The position numbers and the translations under genes are program-made. From the NCBI RefSeq assembly GCF_013618475.1, contig NZ_JABJVN010000008.1, positions 134,427-198,426 of the forward strand: a stretch of DNA of 64,000 nt, in the 5' to 3' direction. Of this stretch, positions 1-7,248 are shown in pieces; position 1 is the first letter of the stretch; every line of letters begins with the position of its first letter. The notes under the pieces were generated by a model, which was not told the origin of the DNA, did not search any database, and was given only the letters and a program-made list of their open reading frames with translations. The stretch is from Saccharibacillus deserti. GTDB lineage: Bacteria > Bacillota > Bacilli > Paenibacillales > Paenibacillaceae.

Positions 1-234
1 AGCGTACTATCTACGCTCGGGTATCGGTTTGCGCAGCAAAGCGCAAAACCCTGAGCGTACTATCTACGCTCGGGTATCGATTTGCGCAGCAAAGCGCGAA
101 ACCCTGAGCGTACTATCTACGCTCGGGTATCGGTTTGCGCAGCAAAGCGCAAAACCCTGAGCGTACTATCTACGCTCGGGTATCGGTTTGCGCAGCAAAG
201 CGCGAAACCCTGAGCGTACTATCTACGCTCGGGT
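1..234. repeat. Tandem array of a 53-bp unit, four full copies and a 22-bp partial copy
   Basis: Full copies start at 1, 54, 107 and 160; a fifth stops after 22 bp. The array touches the window edge, so its real length is unknown. Copies alternate near their 3' end (GCGCAAAACC in copies 1 and 3, GCGCGAAACC in 2 and 4), suggesting growth by a 106-bp dimer. Copy 2 has one further G-to-A change. Each unit carries two inverted repeats: AGCGTA-N5-TACGCT, extended across the junction by CCC/GGG, and TTTGCGC-N6-GCGCAAA. There are no unique spacers, so it is not a CRISPR array. Function is unknown. Confidence 0.95.
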
Positions 235-1169
235 GCGGACTCTTTCGCCAGCTCCGTGATGTAGTCGAAGAAGCCGGCTCCGTCGACATCGTACACGAGC
301 TGCACGGGACGGCCGTCGGCCGTCTCGACCGTGCAGCCCTGGCTTGGTCCGTCGGGGATAACGATCGCGTTCACGGTCCGGCGCTCGACCAGCTCCGGCT
401 TGCCCAGCGAAGCGGTGGTCAGCACATCCCACAGATAATAGGTGGAGTTCGTCTCCATATACACAAGCGCCGGACAAAAGGCGTAGCACTGGCCGAGGAA
501 ATCGACCCCTTCGAAGCGGCGCTCCGAAGCCCAACGGCTGCGGACCGCCGGCGTCAGCGGAACTTTGTTCGTGCTCTCCAGCGCGACCAGATCGATCTCG
601 ATTCCGCTGCGGAATACGCGGTCGGCCGATTCCGGATCCCAGAATACATTCCATTCGGCCGTGCCGTCGTGTTCCGGTTCCTGCACGTTGCCCGCCTGGA
701 ATGTGCCTCCCATCCAGAACAGACGCGCAATCTTCCCTTCGATCTCCGGCGCTTCGTCCAGAGCGCGAGCCAGATCCGTCAGCGGCCCTGTGAACAGGAG
801 GGTCGTCTGCCCTTCGGTACGCTTGAGCGTCTCGATCAGATGGCGATGTGCCGGAAGAGGCGACAGCGGCGCGTCCATTTTGCCGGATTCATTGAGAATC
901 GGCAGAGCGTCCACGTAGAACGAATGCATGCGCCACTCCGCCGGAAACGGATTTTTGCCGCGCGAGTTGGATTTGGCCACTTCGATGGATCTGCCTCTGC
1001 CGAAACGGTCGATGATCTTGCGGCTGGCATCGGTTGCGGGTTCCAGGTAACCGTCGGCGGGAATCACCGACACGCCCGTTACATCCACGTCGTCCATTTG
1101 CAGCAGCAGAAACAGCGAGACCAGATCGTCTACTCCGCCGTCATGATTGAAATATACCGGTGTTTTCAA
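219..1169 (-). CDS. Nucleoside hydrolase family protein (IunH/RihB type)
   Basis: Predicted to hydrolyse the N-glycosidic bond of ribonucleosides for salvage in the cytoplasm. The N-terminal NHDGGVDD motif matches the calcium-binding DxDxxxDD signature of the family, with Asn in place of the first Asp. The 316 residues fit the usual length of about 310-330. The start is taken as the TTG at 1169 because GAGGAG lies 7-8 bases upstream; an ATG at 1193 is open but has no ribosome binding site. The last residues (PERR) and the stop codon lie inside the partial 53-bp repeat copy, so the array has replaced or trimmed the original C-terminus. Substrate is not predictable. Confidence 0.85.
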   Translation of the reverse strand: MKTPVYFNHDGGVDDLVSLFLLLQMDDVDVTGVSVIPADGYLEPATDASRKIIDRFGRGRSIEVAKSNSRGKNPFPAEWRMHSFYVDALPILNESGKMDAPLSPLPAHRHLIETLKRTEGQTTLLFTGPLTDLARALDEAPEIEGKIARLFWMGGTFQAGNVQEPEHDGTAEWNVFWDPESADRVFRSGIEIDLVALESTNKVPLTPAVRSRWASERRFEGVDFLGQCYAFCPALVYMETNSTYYLWDVLTTASLGKPELVERRTVNAIVIPDGPSQGCTVETADGRPVQLVYDVDGAGFFDYITELAKESAPERR

Positions 1170-1242
1170 AACTTCCACTCCTCTAATCTTCATAATGGCG
1201 TCCGTTCATCCTTGCACTTGCCTGCTCGCCGCAGCACTGTAC

Positions 1243-1271
1243 ATTATGACGCGTAAGGCTAATCGAGTAAA
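1243..1271 (-). promoter_or_regulatory. Probable sigma-A promoter of the nucleoside hydrolase gene
   Basis: On the minus strand, TTTACT (-35) and CATAAT (-10) are separated by exactly 17 bp. The predicted start of transcription is about 65 bases before the TTG start. Only sequence match supports this. Confidence 0.5.
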
Positions 1272-1318
1272 GACGGACAGCCGATACAGCGAGTGGAATC
1301 CCGGCCGGCAGCAGAAGA

Positions 1319-3553
1319 TCAGACGCCGGAAGAAGGGGCTTCCCGCGTCGTTTCCTTCGCCTTCTGCGAAGCCCGGCCCGGCCAGAACGCGGCGCGGCCG
1401 AGCAGCATCGTAATCGCGGGTACGAGGAAAGGACGGACAATAAACGTGTCGAGCAGAACGCCAAGCGCAGCCACGACGCCGAACTGTACCAGAACCTGAA
1501 TCGGCAGCGTCGCCAGCACCGCGAACGTACCCGCCAGAATAACGCCGGCCGAAGTGATGACGGTGCCGGTCTCGCCGACGCCTTCGCGGATCGCTTGTCT
1601 TAACGGCAGCGTACGGCTTTTTTTCCAGATGCTCGAGATCATGAATATGTTATAGTCTTCGCCGAGCGCCACGAGGAATACGAACGCGTACAGCGGAATC
1701 GCTCCCTGGATCGCGTCTTGTCCCATCGCGTAATGCAGAATGAGCCAACCCAGGCCCAGCGCGGAAAAGTATGACAGAACGACGGTGGCGATCAGATAGA
1801 CCGTCGCAACGACCGAACGCAGATACGCGAGCAGCAGGATCGCAATCAGACCGATCACGACCGGGATCACGATGTCGGTGTCCCGTTCCGTTGCCGCGCG
1901 GGTATCGGCCTGGGTCGCCGTTTGACCGCCGATCCAGACTTTGTCCGCCGCCGAATCGATCCCCGCTTCCGTCAGTGCCGATTCGGTAACGGAACGCAGC
2001 TGCGCGACATCGTCCATCGCTTCGTTGGCGTACGGATTCACATTCAACTTCACGCTGTACAGCTGGATATCCGCATTCTCCGCTCCTTTTTCCGCTTCCG
2101 CCACCGCATCGACAAAGCCGAGATCGGCAAGTTTGCCGGCAAGTCCGGTATCCTTGCCTTCGGAGTCGACCATGACTTGTACCGGAGCCAGCTCGCCGGG
2201 CGAGAATCCGTCCGCAATCGCGTTGAACCCTTCAACCGAAGGCATATCCGACGGGAACGAAGACAGCAGATCATAGGTGAAGCGAACCTGCGACGACGCG
2301 GCCGCCAGTCCTCCGAGCACGATCAGCGATGCGACGACGACCGTCCAAGGGCGTGTCGTGACCACCCGGCCGATTCGGCTCTCTTTCTTTTTGCGATGGC
2401 CTGTAGGCTTGTTCCTGCGGCGTGCGCGCTCTTCTTCCATCTCCGGCGTGCGGGGCACGAACGGGAAGAACGAAGCCCTGCCGATGATCGCCAGCATGGC
2501 GGGTACAAGCGTCAGGCTCGCAATCCCCATGATCAGAATCGCAACGCCGAACGGAACCGCGAACCGGTGGTACGCTCCATACTGCGCCAGCAGCAGCGTG
2601 AACAGCGAGAGTACAACGGTCAGCCCGCTCATGGCAATCGCGCCGGACGACTCCATCAATGCCGCTTTGAGAGCGCTCCGTTTATCGGTCGTCTCCGTCA
2701 GGCACTGCCGGAAGCGCGTAATCAGGAACAGACAGTAATCCGTTCCCGCCCCGAACAGCAGCACCGTCATGATCGAAATGCCCTGCGAATCCGCCACGAT
2801 CCAGCCCCGGTCGGCCATGGTTCCCAGAACCGGACTGATGACGAGATAAGCGAAGCCGACAGCCACGATCGGAATCAAGGCCAGAATCGGCGAACGGTAG
2901 ATCAGCAGCAGGATGACCAGAACCAGAACCACGGTGCCGATCAGCAGCGAGACGTCGGCGTTCTGGAACAGCGCGCCGGCATCGATCGCGATACCGACAG
3001 GCCCGGTAACCCGGGCCGACAGCTCCTCCGTCCCGGTCTTCACCGCAAACGGATTGCCTCCCAATACCGACTCCGCCCTTTCTTCAAGCTGCTCCGCGTT
3101 TTCCTTGAGCGCTTCGGTATCGGCCTCTTCGCCGAACGTCACCGGCAGGACGATCGTGCCTCCGTCTTCCGACAGCAGGCCCTCACGGGCCGGCTCCGGC
3201 AGCTTGTGCAGCGGCAGCACACCCGTCTGATCCGGCAGCGGATCGGTTTCCAGCGATTCCGTCAGCTTCGCCAGACTGCCCAGATCCGCTTCGCTTAACC
3301 CCCCGCTGCGATTCCAGACCAGCAGTGCCGCCTGACCGCCGCCGCCGGGGAATTCCCGTTCCGCGATTTGGGCGGCCTGAACGGACGGATAATCGCTGCC
3401 CAGATCCGCCGCCCCGTTATTTTCGCGTTCGCCGATTCCCGGCCAGACCAGATTGAGCAGCACCGCCGCGGCAATCCAGACGGCCAGAACGACCCATCTG
3501 CCGACCCTGCCGGCCAAAGCGCCCGCTAGTCCTTTTCCTTTTGCGTTTTCCAT
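1319..3553 (-). CDS. MMPL/RND-family transporter
   Basis: A 744-residue integral membrane protein of the MMPL family (YdfJ-like), which exports lipids or hydrophobic compounds using the proton gradient. It has the duplicated RND layout: one transmembrane helix, an extracytoplasmic loop of about 130 residues, five to six helices, then the same again. Each half has the family's polar motif in a helix (GAGTDYCLFLITR in the first, GEDYNIFMIS in the second). The start at 3553 follows AAGGAGG; an upstream in-frame ATG at 3610 lacks one. It stands alone behind its own promoter and palindromic operator, so a TetR- or MarR-type repressor probably controls it. No such regulator lies next to it. Confidence 0.88.
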   Translation of the reverse strand: MENAKGKGLAGALAGRVGRWVVLAVWIAAAVLLNLVWPGIGERENNGAADLGSDYPSVQAAQIAEREFPGGGGQAALLVWNRSGGLSEADLGSLAKLTESLETDPLPDQTGVLPLHKLPEPAREGLLSEDGGTIVLPVTFGEEADTEALKENAEQLEERAESVLGGNPFAVKTGTEELSARVTGPVGIAIDAGALFQNADVSLLIGTVVLVLVILLLIYRSPILALIPIVAVGFAYLVISPVLGTMADRGWIVADSQGISIMTVLLFGAGTDYCLFLITRFRQCLTETTDKRSALKAALMESSGAIAMSGLTVVLSLFTLLLAQYGAYHRFAVPFGVAILIMGIASLTLVPAMLAIIGRASFFPFVPRTPEMEEERARRRNKPTGHRKKKESRIGRVVTTRPWTVVVASLIVLGGLAAASSQVRFTYDLLSSFPSDMPSVEGFNAIADGFSPGELAPVQVMVDSEGKDTGLAGKLADLGFVDAVAEAEKGAENADIQLYSVKLNVNPYANEAMDDVAQLRSVTESALTEAGIDSAADKVWIGGQTATQADTRAATERDTDIVIPVVIGLIAILLLAYLRSVVATVYLIATVVLSYFSALGLGWLILHYAMGQDAIQGAIPLYAFVFLVALGEDYNIFMISSIWKKSRTLPLRQAIREGVGETGTVITSAGVILAGTFAVLATLPIQVLVQFGVVAALGVLLDTFIVRPFLVPAITMLLGRAAFWPGRASQKAKETTREAPSSGV

Positions 3554-3661
3554 GTCTGCCTCCTTCAGGGCATATCGACTCTGCCTCGTGGTAGATCCGT
3601 AATAGGTCATCGTTTTTCCGCAGAAATGCGACTTTTCTTAAGCGTACAGTCATTGAACAAC

Positions 3662-3690
3662 ATTATGACTCATGAGTCATTTTTGGTCAA
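3662..3690 (-). promoter_or_regulatory. Promoter with a 16-bp palindromic operator before the MMPL gene
   Basis: On the minus strand TTGACC (-35) and CATAAT (-10) are spaced by 17 bp. A perfect palindrome, ATGACTCATGAGTCAT (3665-3680), fills the spacer and overlaps the -10. This geometry is typical of a repressor site that blocks RNA polymerase. Confidence 0.7.
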
Positions 3691-3760
3691 CATTTAATAT
3701 TTTTCTGCGCCAAAGGCTGAAATGCCGCCTGGTTCCCCCGTGAACTTGGCATATTCGCTT

Positions 3761-3802
3761 AAGAAGCGGGAATCGCACGTGATTCGGCGATTCCCGCTTC
3801 TT
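3761..3802 (-). terminator. Strong hairpin downstream of the lipid kinase gene
   Basis: A 16-bp perfect stem starts with AAGAAGCGGG and closes with CCCGCTTCTT around a 10-base loop. There is no long U-tract after it, so termination may be imperfect. Confidence 0.55.
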
Positions 3803-3842
3803 GAACGCTCTGCTCCGTACCGTCTACCGGCCGAACCGGAGT

Positions 3843-4799
3843 TTACGGCCGGGGGCCGGATGATTCCGGTTCGGCCGCGGGAGTACCGCCGATCAAACTG
3901 CCGGCGGCGGCTTCGGGTCCGTAAAAGAACCGGAGCTTGGACGGCAGAACCGCGATATCGGCCGGCGTCTCGAGATAGATTTCGCCGTCGCTGTCGATCC
4001 GCTTGGGCTCGTCGGTCTCGATCCGCAGCGCCGAAGTCCGGATATACTCGATCACGCCTCCGCTTTCCCGATAATCCGTCAGATCCCCTCCGTTAATTAC
4101 CTGCCAGGCCAGCGACAAACCCGCCTCCCTCACGATCAGCACGTCCAGCTGCCCATCATGTATGCCTTCTCCGGCAAACGGCAGCTTCGCCGTGCCCAGC
4201 GACCGGCCGTTGGCGGCCAGAATCATTACGGCTTCGCTGTCCACGGTGCCTTCGTCGTGCGTAAGGCGGAAGCGGAAAGGCTCGGCCTGGCGCAGCGTAC
4301 GCAGCGTACTGAGGAAATAACTCAGCTTGCCCATCCGTTCTTTTTGATCGGAGTCGATATTTTCCGAAGTATCCGTAATCAGTCCGATACCGACAAAATT
4401 CGTAAAAATCCGGCCATTGACCGTTCCGACATCGGTATCCAGAAGCCGGCCGGCCAGCACTTCTTCCGCAGCTCGGCCGATCTGCAGAGGCAGCCGCAGC
4501 GTACGCGCAAAGTCGTTGCAGGTGCCTCCGGGCAGAATCGCGATTTCCGGCGCGGGTTCCGCGGCGGCCGCACCGTTGATGCATTCGTGTACCGTACCGT
4601 CTCCGCCCAGCAGCAGCAGCAGATCGAACTGGCCGCCGCGCTCGCGGCAAATCTTCTCTCCGTCGCCCGGATTTTGCGTCTGCACCAGCGTAAGTTCGCC
4701 GATTTCCCCGGCCAGTGCTTCCACCGCATCTCCCAGCTGTCCCGCTTTTTCCTTGCCGGCTTTGCTATTGTATACCAGCATCGCTTTTTCCCAACGCAT
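3843..4799 (-). CDS. Diacylglycerol kinase-like lipid kinase (DagK/YegS family)
   Basis: Predicted to phosphorylate diacylglycerol or a related lipid at the inner face of the membrane, recycling the glycerol lipid released by lipoteichoic acid synthesis. The 318 residues show the family nucleotide-binding motif LLGGDGTVHECING near residue 65 and PGGTCNDFAR near residue 90, typical of DAGK_cat domains. The C-terminal half is the expected beta-sandwich lipid-binding domain. The start follows GGGAGATGAG. It stands alone between two hairpins. The ltaS gene at 17.3 kb is a plausible metabolic partner. Exact lipid substrate is an inference. Confidence 0.85.
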   Translation of the reverse strand: MRWEKAMLVYNSKAGKEKAGQLGDAVEALAGEIGELTLVQTQNPGDGEKICRERGGQFDLLLLLGGDGTVHECINGAAAAEPAPEIAILPGGTCNDFARTLRLPLQIGRAAEEVLAGRLLDTDVGTVNGRIFTNFVGIGLITDTSENIDSDQKERMGKLSYFLSTLRTLRQAEPFRFRLTHDEGTVDSEAVMILAANGRSLGTAKLPFAGEGIHDGQLDVLIVREAGLSLAWQVINGGDLTDYRESGGVIEYIRTSALRIETDEPKRIDSDGEIYLETPADIAVLPSKLRFFYGPEAAAGSLIGGTPAAEPESSGPRP

Positions 4800-4891
4800 A
4801 GGCTCATCTCCCGTTCGCTTGATCGCGGGTCGGACGCTGTCCGGCCTTCTTCCCTAGTTATTACCCAGAAGACGAATCGAAAGATCGCACA

Positions 4892-4910
4892 CACCGGGAA
4901 AACCCCGGTG
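4892..4910 (-). terminator. Short GC hairpin after the GGDEF-EAL gene
   Basis: CACCGGG and CCCGGTG form a perfect 7-bp stem just past the stop codon on the minus strand. There is no U-tract, so it may be a weak terminator or an mRNA-stabilising hairpin. Confidence 0.4.
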
Positions 4911-4928
4911 AGGGCTCTGCCGGGATCT

Positions 4929-6977
4929 TTAATCGGCTGTATAGGCCTGCTGCGGAGCCGCCGTGATCTTCCAGGCGCCGGCCTCGACTTCCTGCGGAAG
5001 CATCGGACGCCCGTAGTAGTAACCCTGCATCAAGATGCAGCCGCGGGACAACAGGAAATCGGCCTGCTCTCTCGTCTCCACGCCTTCCGCCACCACTTCC
5101 AGGTCAAGCAGACGCGCGATTCCGATAATGCCGACGATCAAGGCCTGCTTGGAGACCAGATCGCTGCTCTTGACGAAAGACTGGTCGATCTTGAGCGTAT
5201 CTACCGGGATCTCGTCCAGTCTGCCCAGCGAAGAATGGCCGGTTCCGAAATCGTCCATGGAGACTTTGACTCCCAGATTGCGCACTTGTTGAAGCTGCGA
5301 GAGCGTGATCTCCATGTTTTTCATGGCGATCGACTCGGTAATTTCCAGCTCGAGCATAGGACCCGGCAGCCCGCTTGAGCGCAGCGCTTCGTCGACCATA
5401 TCGAACAGGGTCATACTCTCGAATACCCGGTAAGACATATTGATCGAAACGCAGACTTGAAAACTCTTCGCGTCATGCCAGGCTTTGTTCTGCCGGCACA
5501 CTTCGCCCAGCATCCAACGGGTCATGGGCACGATCAGACCCGTTTCTTCGGCGATCGGAATGAATTCGCCCGGCGAAACGACTCCTTTTTCCGGATGCTG
5601 CCAGCGAAGCAGGGCTTCGAAGCCGGCTTCGCTGCCCAGACGGGCATCCCACTTGGGCTGGTACACGATAAAGAACTGCCGGTGTTCGAGCGCCAACCGG
5701 AGATCTTTCTCCAGCTCCATCTTGCGGCTGAGCTGTCCGCCGATTCCGGCGTTGAAGAAAACGGTTTTGTCTTTGCCGGAGGTTTTGGCCTGGTACAGAG
5801 CCGCATCCGCCGCTTTCAGCAGGGCCGGACGGTCTTTTCCGTGAATCGGAAACAAACTGAGGCCGGCACTGGCCGTCACATACAGCTCGTTGCCTTCGAT
5901 CATGTATGGCCGACTGATTTCTTCGAGCAGGGCGTTTACCCGCTGAAGCAGCCGCGCCGGATCTTTTTCGGTTCCGACCAGCAGAAACTCATCCCCGTCC
6001 ATCCGAAACAGCGATTCGCTCTCGTGGATCCGGGTATCGATACGCCGCGCGGCATGCGCCAGCAGCATATCGCCGAGATCTCGGCCCAGCGTATCGTTGA
6101 TCACCTTGAAACGGTCCAGATTGATCAAGACCATCGAACCCAGCCGGTTCTCTACCAGGCGTCGTTCCGATTCTTCCGGAAGCGCATAACGATTGCGCAG
6201 ACCGGTCAGCGGATCGAGGAATGCGATCTGCTTGAGCGTACGGCGTTCGAACACCATAAAGATCCAGGTGATGCACAAAATAAGCGAGACCAACACCGAT
6301 ACGCCGGCCACCACATAGGAGGAAGGCAATTCGGTATAGCCAAGTATGGCCGCGGGAGAATGCAGACCGTCGATCCGCAGCGCGCCCAGAAGCGCATACT
6401 GCATGGCGAATATGCCCGAACCGAGAATCAGAGCGGCCACCGGCTTCGACAACGCGGACGAAGCCGAATGGCGAAAGTTGCCGAGCACGTACAAAGCAAA
6501 GTAGCAAGCAATAAACATAATCGCCACCGAGAAAAAACCGGCGACCGGATCGATGGCGACCACAAGGGCGGGTCTCAGCGCGAACAAGCCCATAGCGGAC
6601 ATGACGGTCACGCCTAAGCCGAACACGCCGCCCGCAAGACGGCTGGTCAGAGGCTTCTGTCTGCCGAACAGCAGAAGCATTATGTATGCGGACAAACTGG
6701 AAACCGCTACCGCCGAGACGGCAAGCTTAGGCTCGTAATACGGCGCAATGCGATGATGGTAAGACAGCAGACTCATAACATGGACCCACCAGGTTCCCAT
6801 TCCGAGAACGATGGCAGCGGCGGCGGTAACAAGCCGCTTCTTGCCTTTTCCCGTCCGGCGTTTTCCCGTGGCCAGGCCAAAAGCCAAATAAGCGGAGAGC
6901 AGCGCGACCGACAGCGACAGAACGACAAGCACGCCGTTCCAATTCTCCGTTAAACCTGAGACAAGGACAGAGATCAT
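4929..6977 (-). CDS. Membrane GGDEF-EAL protein with MHYT-like sensor, probable c-di-GMP phosphodiesterase
   Basis: The N-terminal 240 residues contain about seven transmembrane helices in the layout of MHYT sensor domains, with MHYT-like segments such as TWWVHVMSLLSY. A GGDEF domain follows, but its signature reads DGDEF, with Asp at the first position, so cyclase activity may be lost. The C-terminal EAL domain keeps all signature motifs: EALLRW, LEITES, DDFGTGHSSL, LKIDQSF and AEGVET, and should degrade c-di-GMP. The ATG at 6977 is chosen because MHYT proteins begin just before helix 1. A TTG at 7043 follows GGAAGG but lies too close to the likely -10 box. 682 residues. Confidence 0.85.
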   Translation of the reverse strand: MISVLVSGLTENWNGVLVVLSLSVALLSAYLAFGLATGKRRTGKGKKRLVTAAAAIVLGMGTWWVHVMSLLSYHHRIAPYYEPKLAVSAVAVSSLSAYIMLLLFGRQKPLTSRLAGGVFGLGVTVMSAMGLFALRPALVVAIDPVAGFFSVAIMFIACYFALYVLGNFRHSASSALSKPVAALILGSGIFAMQYALLGALRIDGLHSPAAILGYTELPSSYVVAGVSVLVSLILCITWIFMVFERRTLKQIAFLDPLTGLRNRYALPEESERRLVENRLGSMVLINLDRFKVINDTLGRDLGDMLLAHAARRIDTRIHESESLFRMDGDEFLLVGTEKDPARLLQRVNALLEEISRPYMIEGNELYVTASAGLSLFPIHGKDRPALLKAADAALYQAKTSGKDKTVFFNAGIGGQLSRKMELEKDLRLALEHRQFFIVYQPKWDARLGSEAGFEALLRWQHPEKGVVSPGEFIPIAEETGLIVPMTRWMLGEVCRQNKAWHDAKSFQVCVSINMSYRVFESMTLFDMVDEALRSSGLPGPMLELEITESIAMKNMEITLSQLQQVRNLGVKVSMDDFGTGHSSLGRLDEIPVDTLKIDQSFVKSSDLVSKQALIVGIIGIARLLDLEVVAEGVETREQADFLLSRGCILMQGYYYGRPMLPQEVEAGAWKITAAPQQAYTAD

Positions 6978-7058
6978 AAATCGGTACCCACTTTGCGTTA
7001 TGATAGTTGTGCGGACGGTATGTAAGGCTCTTGCTTCAGGCAAGTAAAACCTTCCTTC

Positions 7059-7064
7059 ATTATA
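7059..7064 (-). promoter_or_regulatory. Consensus -10 box of the GGDEF-EAL gene
   Basis: A perfect TATAAT lies on the minus strand. No convincing -35 sits 16-18 bp upstream. Transcription would start near 7052, which argues against translation from the TTG at 7043. Confidence 0.45.
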
Positions 7065-7137
7065 TCGAATAAATATGCGGAATTCATTAAATCGATGGAT
7101 TTATGGTCAAAAAAATGCAAATTCCGCAGCCGAAAGC

Positions 7138-7167
7138 AAAAAAAGAACCGGCAGCGGCTGCCGGTTC
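7138..7167 (-). terminator. Rho-independent terminator of the ABC exporter operon
   Basis: On the minus strand, a perfect 10-bp stem GAACCGGCAG/CTGCCGGTTC with a 3-base loop is followed by seven U residues. It lies about 80 bases past the stop codon of the exporter gene. Confidence 0.9.
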
Positions 7168-7248
7168 CTGCTGGTTCGGAATATCGAACGGTCGGATTTA
7201 CATGTTTGCGGGCCCAAAAGCTTCGAATCCGAGAGGTCCGACGCCGAA

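Noticed and set aside
10-190. GGGTAT in each repeat as a sigma-B -10 box
   Set aside because: No GTTT-type -35 lies 12-15 bp upstream on that strand in any copy.
1-234. Possible CRISPR array
   Set aside because: Units are contiguous and nearly identical along their entire length, with no variable spacers and no cas genes nearby.
1922-3298. Long plus-strand open frame antisense to the MMPL gene (458 codons)
   Set aside because: It lacks a ribosome binding site, has a low-complexity Arg/His/Gln-rich translation and mirrors codon positions of the real gene. The same applies to several other long antisense frames.
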